Assembly (NCBI GenBank): GCA_028015205.1
Contig: CM051520.1
Coordinates: forward strand, 11,690,501-11,754,500
Length of the DNA stretch: 64,000 nt
Source: Mytilisepta virgata
Taxonomy: Eukaryota > Mollusca > Bivalvia > Mytilida > Mytilidae
Direction: 5' to 3'
Of the stretch, positions 35,236-47,690 are shown in pieces (position 1 is the stretch's first letter; each line of letters opens with the position of its first letter). A program made the position numbers and the translations under genes. Under the pieces are notes generated by a model that was not told where the DNA came from, ran no database searches, and saw only the letters and a program-made list of their open reading frames with translations.

Positions 35236-36439
35236 CATACTGATTACAGAACAACTCTACATAATAAATACATTTCCTCTATAAAAAAAAACTACTATGT
35301 GATCATGGTGATTAATATTCCATTCAAACACCTTTTTCAAAATTCATGATTACTGTGACACTTTCACCTTATAACGTTTCTGACAAACCTATGTTTTAAT
35401 TCAGTTTAACTTTGCATTTTTTAATTTGTGACATTAAAACACTTCTTCTTTCTTTTAAACTCCGCAATCAAGACCCTCGTGATATAATAAAATAAACAAA
35501 TTAAGGACCCTTTCGAACATTTATAAACTAAAAAAATCCCATATTCTTTCAATCTATACACATTCGCATAGACTATAAGTTATTGAAAAACATACATGTA
35601 TATTATGTAATCATATGAAAGAGATTTTTTTTAATTTTCCATTCTTTTTCCCGAGATCGTATACCAATTATGAATAAAGTTATGTCTCAAGTAATCGTGC
35701 AGAATGTCGAAAACTAATTACTAGAAAAGTCTTTTTTGATATGGGAAATAACTAAAGAACTTCCTCTAATTTATAAAACACGTTTAAATTAATAGGAAAA
35801 GTGATATTCGGAGTGATTTAAGTAAATTCAGTCTTTATTTATATTCGTAATGATTTATTTATTTCGCAACGCAGCAGAATTGATGAAGGATCTCAGTGAT
35901 CGGAAAATTTGCTAAGTTTGAAGGATTGTTTGATTCAAACCGTATTTGTTTTGTTTTGATGTTGTTTTACTACCTTTTAGACTTCAGTTATTTTGTTATT
36001 TAGTTTTCGTTGGATCGTAAGCTTATTATCGGTCCAACATCGAGTATTTACGAACATTGGTTATTACTTTAGACGTAAATGTATATTACATATATAGATC
36101 TATAAAGAAATAACCAACGTTCGAACTTACTCAAAAAATTTTGGCCTTATCCGTTTGCGTCACATATTATTCAGTTTTCACCAGCCCCTAGAATAATCCA
36201 TTTGAAGACTTGCATCTTTAAATATTTCGTCCGGTTACGGAGCTTCAGTAATCGAATTCTGGAGGTCCTTAAATATTTATGGAGTTCCTGAAACAAAATT
36301 TTGGAGTTCGATAAAGATATATTTATGCATATGAGGACGTTATAAATATCTATTTAGTAAATATATTTACTCTGTTTTCTGATTCCTTTTGCATGGTTAT
36401 GACTCGGCTGTATTACGTAAAAGTTGACAATAATTTAAC
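35236..36439. other. Intergenic, nothing recognised
   Basis: AT-rich sequence without convincing exons or repeat boundaries. Confidence 0.4.
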
Positions 36440-37150
36440 AGGCGTCTTCCCTTCAAAATTGGAATCAAACAGGGGGATAGTAGAAGCCCAAATCTGTTCA
36501 AAATATTTATCCATGACTTACCAAAATACCGTAAAAATTCTGCGCTTCCAGTGTTTTTAAACTCCGTATCTTTACACACTGCCTCATGTGTGTGCTGATT
36601 TATCTCGTCTTTTGGGTCGCAATCAAAATTTGATATACTCAATAAATATTGCACTGACTGGTGCTTTACTGTAAGCACTAAAAACCCGAAAATGATGATA
36701 TTCAACAGGTTTATAAACTGTGGTTTTAAGTTAGAGAATGTAAATATAGACTGTGCAAATATATAAACACAAGTATATTCATGTGCCAAGTTATGTTTCC
36801 TGCGTCAGGCTCCTTTTCGTGTGCAATGAAATAATTATAATTATGTACTTATGACATTTTCGATTTGAAAAGTATTTATTATTTATCAAAAATTTTGAAC
36901 AGATAAGGAGACTGGCAAGGTTTCGTATATCAGCATATAAATGAAAGAGAAACTGGCAGATATAAGGGCATTACGCGACACAATAGAGTATATTTACTAG
37001 GTGCTCTAAGAATGAAGTTGAGGATGAAATTCATTTTCTATTTAATTGTGAAGGTATGCTAATTGACCTTAATAAGTTGGAACTCATCATAGACGAGAAC
37101 TGTTTTAATTTTAAGACACTAGATCAAATAGTGGCTACATTCTAAAAAGG
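36440..37150 (+). pseudogene. Decayed non-LTR retrotransposon (LINE) 3' part
   Basis: Translated pieces in plus frames give LGIKQGDSRSPNLFKIFIHDLPKY-like reverse transcriptase sequence, then ILNKYCTDWCFTVSTKNPKMMIF, typical of the thumb region of jockey/CR1-type LINEs. From about 36905 come RRLARFRISA and ADIRALRD-like pieces, then the EDE-HF-LF-C motif of LINE C termini. Stops and frameshifts are frequent. It ends directly before the Penelope-like fragment at 37262. Confidence 0.7.
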
Positions 37151-37261
37151 AGGTCTTATCTGCTGTGTGGGATTATCTTAAAATGTGTAACTAGTAAGTA
37201 AAATATCTGACTTATTCTGGAGTACCTTTGCAGGTCGAACGATAGAGCTGTATCAGATGAC

Positions 37262-38140
37262 TTGTCTCCTTTCAATATAATACTAAATACTATATTCGGT
37301 TTGGGTGCCTCGGATGTTTCGTTGTCCTTAAGCACTTGCCCTCGAAGATCTCTGCATAAGGACGACCGTCCTAGGTCTACCTCACATCCAATCTTTTATG
37401 GTAACATTCTTTACAAAGCACAAAAAGGTCGTCATTCACCTGAAAAGCTAATCAAACCATTAAACAGACTTATCAACAAAGGATATAGTTACGATACTGT
37501 TGTCAAATCATTAAAGATGGCATTTTTTGGAATTAATATTGATTCACTCATAGGGTCTTTGCGTCGGAAATAAACATATTTATTCTAAATATGGTTGTTG
37601 GCATGATACGGGTTATGTTTTTCTCGTATCATTTATGATGGCATGATACTAAACCACTAACGGGAGGGATTGTGGCTGATTTTCTATATGATATAGAATC
37701 AGTTTAATTGAGGTCTGGAGCTGGCATGTCAGTAACTGCTAGTAGTCCTTTGTTAATATATATTTATCATAATGATTGTCATTTTGCTTAGTTTCTTCTA
37801 TTACCTATTTTAACATCGGACAATCTTTTGAACTGAGTTTTACTGTGTGTATCGCTGTGTGTTTGTTTATTCCACATTTTTGCGCCTGTCCCAAGTCAGG
37901 AACCTCTTGCCTTTGTTAGTCTTGTGTGTTTTTTTTTAATTTGGGTTCATTTTTATGTTTAGTGTGCCGTCCATTTTGCTGAAATAGTATACATTATTGT
38001 TTAGGGGCCAGCTGAAGCCCGCCTCCGGGTGCAGGATTTTCTCGCTGCGTTGAAGACCCATTGGTAGCCTTGAGCTGTTTTCTGCTCTTTGGTCGGGTTG
38101 TTGTCTCTTTGACACATTCCCCGTTTCCATTCTCTTTTCT
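37262..38140 (+). mobile_element. Penelope-like element, 3' part, second copy
   Basis: An open frame ending TAA at 37573 encodes the region after the reverse transcriptase core (FYGNILYKAQK, SPEKLIKPLNRLINKGYSYD). The 3' non-coding part follows, matching the reverse complement of 20430-21070, including the GGCATGATACTAAACCACTA, CTGGCATGTCAGTAACTGCT and CCCAAGTCAGGAACCTCT stretches. The reading frame is intact here where the 21-kb copy is broken. Confidence 0.75.
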
Positions 38141-38639
38141 GTTTATTACAAATATTGTACATTCTTTTTCTTTTACTGTGAAGATCTATGAACATATAGT
38201 CCTGTAGCATTGACCCTTAATTGATGAACTCCTCTGCATCTGGATGACTTATCTAATATGTGCTTTTAATTAGTCATTAGGTAGACTTCTTTGTGGATCT
38301 TTTAAAATATCTATTCAAAATTATTTATTTTCTCTGGAAATGCGACTATAAAATCATAGAAGCACTGTGTATAGCCTACATGTCCTTTGGCACCTGCTCT
38401 TGATGATCTCTGCACTCGTTTGGATGATTTGATTAAATAATGAGGAGGACACAAATCCGTTTACTTAGTGGTAATATAAAAGAAAGGCATTAGTTGCTAG
38501 TATTCTTTTTGTTGTACCAGTAATCTTGTTGTAAAATACATGGATTTGAAATTGCTATATTTATGTTGTTGTATGCTAAACGTTTAATTTATTAGTTTAT
38601 TGTAATTGTTTGTCCATCCTGTATTTTGTCCTTAGTTGG
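38141..38639. other. Intergenic, nothing recognised
   Basis: AT-rich sequence between the Penelope-like fragment and the foldback element, with no supported feature. Confidence 0.4.
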
Positions 38640-39320
38640 CCATATTGAACTCGGGGGCGAAGCCGAAGTCCAATATGGCTAGCCATGCAAGGACCAACAA
38701 CTAAGCCTATATGGAAAACTTTGCGCAGTTATCCTTTATGTGAATAACCTGTCCAATATGATCCTTTATTAAATAATACGATTAAAACAGCCCTAATACT
38801 ACCAAAACCGCATGTGTCATACTGGTGACGTCATCCTGGTCATATAAATCACGTGATTTATATTGCTTTTCGGCCCGGTCCAATACTGAAAAAGGCCGTA
38901 TGAGCCCTAGGGCTAATACAGCCTTTTCACTTCCGGTCGTTTCATTGCCAGTCCGTATTGGAAATATTGGCCCTATATTCACATCATTGCCAGTCCGTAT
39001 TGGAAATATTGGCCCTATATTCACATTTGATGTATGTAATACCGCATTCAGAACAAGTCTGTATTGAAAAGTTGGATTATTTAATAAAAGTTTTATGAAC
39101 TGGCTGTTTCTGTATTGGCACTGGAATAGATTCTCGGTCAGCCTTGAATCTATACCAGTGCCAATACAGAAACAGCCAGTTAATAACACTATATTAATAG
39201 TTTAATAGTAGTCTTATAGTCCAATACGTACGTACGGATATGTATCGTATTGGCGTACTTTGACATTTTGTATTGTATTGTGAGGTTGGCTTATATTCTA
39301 TTGTTATTCAATAAGGTAAA
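38640..39320. mobile_element. Foldback element related to 29952-30298
   Basis: Shares the GGGGCGAAGCCGAAGTCCAA core, the ATATGGAAAACTTTGCGCAGTTAT arm and the GTACTTTGACATTTTGTATTG end with the element at 30 kb. It has extra internal matter: a 42-bp direct duplication starting CATTGCCAGTCCGTATTGG at 38943 and 38985, and a near-perfect hairpin at 39099-39181 (AACTGGCTGTTTCTGTATTG with its inverse). The open frames on both strands here are by-products of the palindromes. Confidence 0.75.
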
Positions 39321-41126
39321 ATGCAATGTTACCCGTTACAATCTTGCAATATATATGCATTGTATACCCCATTGTGTACAATGCAGGATCACTGTGATTG
39401 TCAAACATTATAACAGTATAATAATGTGATAATGAAACGAATCAATTAATTGTAAATGTTTTAATCCTTTCTAATTACTCTGTCTATCAAAGGCGTCTTT
39501 ATAAATTGACAAAAATAAAAAAGTTAGAAAGTTTGAAAGTTATTGACTCTAATAACAAGGTGTATTTCTTCAGGGATTTATTATTTAAATCCTTGATTTT
39601 TTTAATGTTCATAATTTAAAGATAAGAATAACTTTTTTTCACAAATTTTTCATTTTGAAATAGCTGTCCTGACAATGCAGGCAACACATGCAGGGGAAAT
39701 ACGGTAGTCGAATTATTCCCCTTGCAGTAAAAGAAGAGTTGTCTAACTTGGAACTAACTTTGAACAGTAATTTGCATTAAATTTTCAAACCAGTTTACTC
39801 GCTTCAGACTAGACAGACTTACTCAGGTAATGGGTCATAATATTCTTAAAGTTTGGACAAAGCTCAACATATTATATATTATTTTTCTGTCTGACTCAGT
39901 AGTAAGTGACTGAGTCAGCTATTCATTCCTTCTCGCTCATCACAGCATCACGCCACAGTTTAACAAATAGGTTTCTAAATTATAAATCAAAAAAGAAAAA
40001 AAATCAAATATGTTTATTTGTCAATCAAAGACGCCCATTACAAGCAGAATAATGATGAATAATTACAATATTTACAATTGATTGAGATGATTGTTATTCA
40101 AAATTGAGTGTATGTCTGTAACATGTGTAAACTTAATGACTAATGTAGAAATCAAATAGAGATACCTGATACATATATATCCTTAGCTGTGACCATAGTT
40201 TGAATAAGAGAGTCAATTTGATTGTAGGTGGGGGGGGGGGGGGGGTAGAGAGGTGACCCTGCATCCATTTGGCCTTTTGGGTCTGACATCCATTAGCCAT
40301 TTTTATATTAATCTTATTAGCTTTATTTATTACCAACCAAGGGTCCGCTAGAGCATATATGAAAGGATGAGAACATTCCATCAATATATGTACATATATC
40401 CAAATGTGGCCAGTTGTGCTGAAAGTGGAATCTCAATAAACCAAAGCAAAATTATTTTGTTAAAGATTGTTCTCTATTCATTTGGCTACAAAGAATTAAT
40501 ATTAAGGTTCTGATTAGAGAGCAGGTTGGATGGAATTTATAAATTAATTTTCACAACTAACTTAAGAAAAACATGTTCTGATGAAGAAAGTTTGGCACAT
40601 ATTGTACTTTTCCAGTAGTGAGGTATGGAAAAAAATATATAAATGTGGCCTGAAGATTAATATTTGTTTTTTATTGAAATATGCTCTAAAAAAATTATGA
40701 ATCCAATTTACTTTCTTAGATTCTTTTAGTATTCAACAGTATTTTCATTCTTATAATATAGTACAAGAAACAAGATATTTTATTTTCCAAAGAAAGTCAC
40801 CAGGGGGGCATCTACATTTAACAATAATGATTTTTTTCACAGATTTGGTTTCAGAACATACACAATTTTTTCACGTAACAAATATTAGCAGATGTACAAA
40901 TGAAATATTAACATGCACTACAGGTATAACAAATCAGAAGAATATTTTTAAATAATTTGATATTGGATATAAAAAGTCATTTGATTGGTCAAATATTTTT
41001 TTGTCTACCATATCATAGTAAACTCAATTTTCTTTTCGACTATGACTTCATTTAAGGGAATCCCGACGTTTTAGACATCAAAACAACTGTTGAATTAAAT
41101 TATAAGGATTGACAGTAATTTTGTTT
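39321..41126. other. Intergenic, nothing recognised
   Basis: AT-rich sequence. A poly-G run lies at about 40230-40246. No exon or complete element was supported. Confidence 0.4.
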
Positions 41127-41238
41127 TCAGTCTATTCGAAATAACTTCAATGCACATGGTGCACACTTTCAAATAACCCGCTACGCTGGTTATCTAGTGT
41201 GCACCACTTGATTGAGGTTATTTCTTCATAGACTGAAA
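41127..41238. repeat. Foldback hairpin
   Basis: Inverted arms CAGTCTAT, GAAATAACTTCAA, TGGTGCACACT and AATAACC pair with GGTTAT, AGTGTGCACCA, TTGAGGTTATTTC and ATAGACTG around the short loop CGCTACGC. Confidence 0.75.
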
Positions 41239-43099
41239 AAAAAAAAAAATTACAGTCTTAAAGAAAGAAAAGTGAAAATAGATGATAGTGTATCAAGGGT
41301 ATTAGACAGTTTAGAATTATAAACAATTTAATATATTAAGGAGCTGATTTGTGACATACATATTTTTAACTGTTCTGAAAAAAGGCTTTTAAAAAGTTAT
41401 TTAAAGACAATAGGTCTCTGCAAACCTTTTTTGTTTTGGAAAAATTTGCCTCATGATAAGAAACCTTTTAGTGGCCCAAAATACTTAAAGACTGAAAGAC
41501 AAAAAATCTTGAGATGTTGGCACACTAATTAAAATGAAATAAATGATTTAGCCAATAATTTTAGATAATGATTTTGAGTGCTGGTATATCTATAAAACTA
41601 TATTACCCTGACAGTTAAATACAATGATAAAAATCAACAATGTATTTCCATGGTCTAATTGTTTATTATTTATGGTTAAATTTAAGCTGTGAGTGTACCT
41701 ACATATACAGTACATGTGGGTATATTGGAATTATACCAGTTAATAGAATTATGAAATTATATTCATGGTTCCATACAAATTATGTTACTTAACTTGATTG
41801 GTAAATATATTTCTGCATATACATGTAAGGTAAAGTGTTCTCTTAAATCTTATTTGATAGCTAAAATCTGATGAGCTATGCACAAGTGTTTATAAAAAAT
41901 TTAGAAAGATTATCATGCATGTATCATATTATTGAAGTAAGAAAATGTTAAGCTATCTTACATACAAATGTTATGCTATGATTAATCTGGACATATGTTT
42001 TAAAGAATTATTAAAAGTTACGATTAATTATCTTTATATATTAGAAAATTTACATATATCTCACACTTTATAAGGGGTAAAATTTGCCCCTTTCATCCAA
42101 AAATACTAAATATTTATGTACAAGTTTTCATTGTTCTTATTCCACAAATTTTGAGGGCTAACCACATGGTGTGAGGTTTCACACTCATTGAAGATCATGG
42201 TATGGTGACCAATAAATGTATACTTTTAGTCTGTTCAATTCAAAGAATGTCTTCCTGAAATTTTACTCGACATCTTTTTGGTTAAATGTTTACTGTTTGT
42301 TACATAAACAACTTTGGTTCCTTTAAATTTTGCTACATATGTATTTATTGTTAAACAAATTGTAATTTGGAAATTAATGTGTGCATTTATTATTGTGTGG
42401 ATCTTTATCAACAGACAATAAATAATGGAAACTTAATTAATCCAACCGAAGGCAACTGAACATTACTACCAAAAAGCAAAATGCGTGTTTAATTATTGAA
42501 ATTTTTATCACGTGACATTTTACGCATTAATAAAAACATTACATTAATTAATGAAATAGTATTATGTCAAGGAAGATGGAGTGAGCTAATCTACCACTTT
42601 CACACTTGAAATCAGTCCAATTATATAATTACTGTAATTTATTTTGTCTATGGAATATTGACATAACTATGCTTGTTCTTTCTGTAATTTTTCAGAAAGT
42701 TGGACAAGTGCAAAACTCTATTTGTGAATTTCATAGATGGAGGGTAGTTGAGTTGATGTGTGTAGGTGGTTACGAATTCTTTCAAATTTCATATATTATG
42801 GTAAAAAATAAAATATCTGATTAATCAATAAATTAAAACTTTCACTTTACATGTAATTTTCTAGAAAAATGGTACACACTTTCTGTCAGTCTAATTAAAA
42901 TTATATCTCTGCAGTTGCACCTTATTTTCCTTCGATTGTTTTTATGTTGCGGGCGAGACATAAAAAACATCCAAATGAAAGTAAGGAGCAAGTACAGATA
43001 TCTTAATTATATTGACTTTTTGTGAAAATTTATATGAAGTGAGAAAAGATATGACTAATGAACATCTGGAAACTGCAGTTGTCAGAAAAAAGATATATA
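41239..43099. other. Intergenic, nothing recognised
   Basis: AT-rich sequence; no gene, RNA or repeat boundary could be supported. Confidence 0.4.
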
Positions 43100-43101
43100 T
43101 A

Positions 43102-43981
43102 CATTTGAATCTCATTATCTCGAAATTTCGGTTATGTCAAACCTTTTTTCTGGTCCCGACAAGCCAACAGTATAATTTATATATTTGAATTTCTTTTATC
43201 TTGAAATTCGATGAGTCAAAATTTTGGTTGTGTCGAAGTGATATTATGTACAAAGAAAATATAATTAGTGCAAATATAAACTTGTTATGTTGGATTTATT
43301 AATCATCTTTACAGGTGAACCAAATTTTTAGACCTGTAAAACAGTATGTGGGAAATTGATAATGGAAATGTCATATCATGTTAATTATGTTTTGATAACC
43401 ATCTTGTTAAAGACTCCCATATCGGCAAAAGAATACCGAAGCGACAAAAGAGTGGGGAAAAAAGTCTTCAAAGTCCAAGGAAAAGACAAAGTCAGGAGAA
43501 TGGAACACAACAAACAAACGTGACACTGTTTTATTATGTTTTTACAATTAAACAATATATCGGATTTTGTGATAAAAATAAATTTTACATCAATAAGTTT
43601 TCTTACAGTATGTGATCGTCCTATTTATTCACACTACGTTCGTTATAAAATTCGGATTATGTTAATAAGGCGTGACTTGCCGAAAAAGAATATTTATAAA
43701 TTCAATATTGGTCAACATTAAAGGATTATCAAATTGTGATTTCAAACAAATAGTAATTAAGAAACAATAAGAATTTATAAGAAAATCATTAATCAAAATC
43801 ATTTGATTATGCTAACAAGTAAAGGCGATCAGTGAATGCATGGAAAGGAATATAAAAGTCATTTAATGTTTATCTCCCTTGTCCAAAACTCGAGAATTTC
43901 CAGCTCCTTTTTAGTCGAACTTTGGCTATCTCGAACCCAAACCCATGGTCCCTTGTACTTTGAGATAATGAGATTCAACTG
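43102..43981. mobile_element. Non-autonomous TA-flanked element (pogo/Tigger-like), copy 1
   Basis: Terminal inverted repeats of about 23 bp read CATTTGAATCTCATTATCTC on the left and CAGTTGAATCTCATTATCTC on the right (inverse), with TA on both sides (43100-43101 and 43982-43983). Ends starting CAG with a TA duplication fit the pogo/Tigger group of Tc1/mariner; that assignment is inferred. There is no transposase. A shared internal block (about 43410-43530) matches the dispersed repeat at 34000-34150. Confidence 0.75.
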
Positions 43982-43983
43982 TA

Positions 43984-45135
43984 TTTTGATTATTAATCGA
44001 CTATTAGTTACAGTTGATAATAAAATTCCTTCAGATTCCCATCTCTAGAGTTTATATAAAGAATTATCAGATGCATTCTTAAAATTCTTGAATTTTAATT
44101 TAAGAGGAGCAGAAAATCTAATATGGACGTTTTGTATAATTGTGCATAATTTTACAGTTAGTATACATGTACAGACGCACAGAAACTATACACCATATAT
44201 CAGGATCAAATTCATATACAATGTAAGAGTTCTTGGAAAAGTGAAATTTTTATATTGACAGTCAAATGAATATTTAAAACCATTATCTGTCTAAATCTAA
44301 GAATGATGTAAAATAAGATGCTTATGTCAGAGTAACTTTGAACATTCCTTTTTATTTTGTAATATAATGTAAACCATGTTGTGGGTGTTAGCCCGTCAGA
44401 GGGTATATCCTGTTTATAACATGATACTGTAAAAATTCCAAATGATAGGTTTTAATAATTTAGAAGGGTGGAGGGGGTGGGGGTGTTTTAGGAATTTCAC
44501 CTTGTCAATAGATATGATAAAAGAAGATGTAGGATATATGGTTAGATTTTATTATGATATAAATATTGGATATACCCCTGAGGGTGTTTCACCTCGTGCA
44601 AAGATAAACCGGGGTATACGTATATGGTTACCTTTTATGGCATAAGTATTGGATATAAATATATACTTGATATGTTAAGGACATACAAGTATACCTTGGA
44701 CATGTTGGATATCTTTTCCATGCAGATCATATATAAATTATAATTTAGTACTTGATAATATAATTTTGAAGAGGAACTTAAGACAAATTCATGATTTATT
44801 ATGACTCTTTATTTAGATCATGATTTCATAACAAGTGCTTGTTGCATACTAACGTCATGTAAATGATCATAAATAGATCATAATTTGAGTATAATATCAT
44901 ATAAATATAGAGGATGACATAATTTATGGTAGGTTTTGTCCTTTGTGGTTTTCATTTCACCTTCACAATCAGAAATACAATAATTTTTTTTTAATAAATC
45001 AAAATTGTAATACTGGAAAAGAACTAAAGTAATGAAAATATGAATGTGTGTTTTTCTTACATGCTCAAATGGAAAAGTCACTGCAAAACAGGAGAAACCC
45101 TTAATTAAATCATTTACTGTAACATTGTTGTCATA
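43984..45135. other. Intergenic, nothing firmly recognised
   Basis: AT-rich sequence. About 44395-44660 has two TTGGATATA stretches around a CCCTGAGGGTGTTTCACC motif that looks like an unassigned repeat. No exon. Confidence 0.35.
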
Positions 45136-46215
45136 TTGAGAGCCTGTTGTTGGCATTAATAGACAGTTTAATGCCTGAAAGTTTTCCTCAATTTCATGCT
45201 TGAGTGACTTTGTCACATTTTTGTGGTTAAGTCCATTTCACAGGAACAAGAATACATACATGTGTAGACCCACCATATTTGGTCAATAGATAGTTTTAGT
45301 GGGTACATGTCAGTCTGACAGACGCTTTTGACCTTGACCTCAATTTCATACTTGAGCAACCTGCATCACATGTTTGCAATTAAGTCTATTTCTCTGAAAC
45401 TGTAATACCTAGACCCACTGTATTTGGTCTATTAATAGTTCTTGGTGGGTACATGCCAGTCTGACACTTGTCTCTGGACCTTGACCTCAATTACATGGTT
45501 GAGTGACTTTCATCCAAGTTTCTTGATTAAGTCAATTTTTCATCAACTGTAATACCTAGATGCACCATATTTGGTCTATTTATAGTTCTCGGTGGGTACA
45601 TGCCAGTCTGACACTTGTCTCTGGACCTTGACCTCAGTTTCATGGTTGAGTCACTTTCATCCAAGTTTCTTGATTAAGTTGATTTTTCAGCAACTGTAAT
45701 ACCTAGACGCACTGTGTTTGGTGTATAGATAGTTCTTAGCGGGCACATGCAAGTCTGACACCTGTCTCTGGACTTTGACCTCAATTTCATGCTTGAGTGA
45801 CTCTGTAACATTTTGAGATTAGGTCCATTTCTCAGCAACTTTAATACCTAGACCCATATTTGGTCAATAGATAGTTCTTAGTGGACACATGCCAGTCTGA
45901 CACCTGTCTCTGGACCCTGACCTCAATTTCATGCTTGAGTGACTTGTGTTACATTTTTAGATTTAAGTCCTTTTCACAGCAACTGTATTACCTAGGCCCA
46001 TCGTATTTGGTCTGAAGGTAGTTCTTAGTGGATACATGCCAGTCTAACATCTGTCAGCTGAACATTGACCTGAATTTCATGCTTGAGTGACTTAATATGC
46101 ATTTTCATGATTTAGTCTACCGGTATTTCTCAGCAACTGTACTACATTTGTAACGACACCTGCAGTATTTGGTTGATAGAAGTTCTTTAAATGGGTATAT
46201 ACCACTTTAACATCT
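45136..46215. repeat. Diverged tandem array, unit about 146 bp
   Basis: About seven units share ATTTGGTCTATAGATAGTTC, GTGGGTACATGCCAGTCTGA, CCTTGACCTCAATTTCATG and CTTGAGTGACTT. Starts near 45268, 45413, 45561, 45710, 45852 and 45995 give a period of about 142-149 bp. The array continues after a SINE (46447-46685) and again after a DNA element (47548-47690), so it was one array before both insertions. Confidence 0.85.
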
Positions 46216-46446
46216 CAGACCGGGGCCTCGGTGGCCGAGTGGTCTATGTAGTTCGTCATGACTACTAATGATCACTAGCCTGTCAACACTGGGGTTGTGA
46301 ATCTCACCTTTGGCAAGGATTGCCAATTTTCCTACCAAAGGTTCTCCCTGGGTAATCCGGCTTCCTCCACCAATAAAAACTGGCTGCCGCGAAATAGCCA
46401 GATGTGCTGAAAACGGCAAAAAACCCCAACTAAACAAACAAACAAA
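46216..46446 (+). mobile_element. tRNA-derived SINE, plus copy, inserted in the array
   Basis: Same family as 6998-7251. The head GGGGCCTCGGTGGCCGAGTGG carries an A-box-like motif, the body includes CACTAGCCTGTCAACACTGG and AAGGATTGCCAATTTTCCTA, and the tail is (AAAC)n. AACATCT flanks both sides (46209-46215 and 46447-46453), and the array unit resumes after it. Confidence 0.87.
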
Positions 46447-46685
46447 AACATCTGACACCTTACCTTTGACTTCTATTTCATGCTTGACTGACTTGTTTCA
46501 CGTTTTGGGATAATATCCATTTCTCAGCAACTGCAATACATAGACAAACCATATTTGGTCAATAAATAGTGCTTGACTTGAATTTCATTTTCATGATTAA
46601 GTCCATTTTTCTGTAGCTCTAATACCTATATCCAAATTGACCTCACTTTTAGGCTTGAGTGACTCTTGTCCCATTTTTACAAATG

Positions 46686-47547
46686 CAGTTGAATCTTGTT
46701 ATCTCGAAGTGCAAGGGACCATGGGATTGGGTTCAAGATAGCCAAAGTTCGACTAAAAAGGAGCTGGAAATTCTCAAGTTTTGGACAAGGGATATAAACA
46801 TTAAATGATTTCTATATTCCATTCCTTGCGTTCATTGGTCGTTTCTACTCATTGGCGTAATCAAATGATTTTGATTAATGATGATTGTCTCATAAATTCT
46901 TATTGTTTCTTAATTACAACTTGTTTGAAATTACAAATTGATAATCCTATCATGTTGACCAATAATGGTTTTATAAAATATTCTTTTTCGGCAGGTCACG
47001 CCTTATTAACATAATCCAAATTTTTTAACGACCATAGTGTGAATTAATAGGACGATCACATACTGTAAGAAAATTTATTGATGTAAAATTTATTTTCATT
47101 ACAAAATCCGATATATTGTTTAATTGTAAAAACATATTAAAAGATCGTCGTGTTTGTTTGTTGTGTTCCATTCTCCTGACTTTGTCTTTTCCTTGGACTT
47201 CGAATTTGTGGACTTTCCCATTTTTTTTTTTGCTTTGGTATTCTTTTGCCAATATTTAAGTCTTAGCAAGATTGTTAACCAAATATAATTAACATGATAT
47301 GACATTTCCGTGATCGATTTCCTCCATACTGTTTGACAGGTGTAAAAATTTGGTTCACCTGTAAAGATGATTAATAAATTCGACATAATGAGTTTATATT
47401 TGCATAACCAAAATTTCGACTCATCGAATTTCGAGATAAAAGGATTAAAATACATAAATTATACTGTGGGTTGGTCAGGACCAGAAAAAAAGTTCGACAT
47501 AATCAAAATTTTGACTCAAGCGATTTCGAGATAAAGAGATTGAACTG
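46686..47547. mobile_element. Non-autonomous TA-flanked element (pogo/Tigger-like), copy 2
   Basis: Same family as 43102-43981 but in the opposite orientation: its left end CAGTTGAATCTTGTTATCTC continues into a match to the inverse of copy 1's right end. The right flank is TA; the left flank is TG, probably a mutated TA. It splits the 146-bp array. Confidence 0.78.
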
Positions 47548-47690
47548 TAAGTCCATTTCTCAACAAATGTTATAAATGTATTATATGTAGACCCACCATT
47601 TTTGGTCTATAGATAGTTTTTGGTGTGTACATTTACATACCAGTCTCAGACCTGTCAGCTCGCCTTGGACACAGTTTTAGGCTTGAATGA

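Noticed and set aside
38782..39189. 135-codon open frame with repeated PIRTGN motif
   Set aside because: The repeated residues come from the 42-bp direct duplication and the hairpin inside a foldback element, with an equally open opposite strand.
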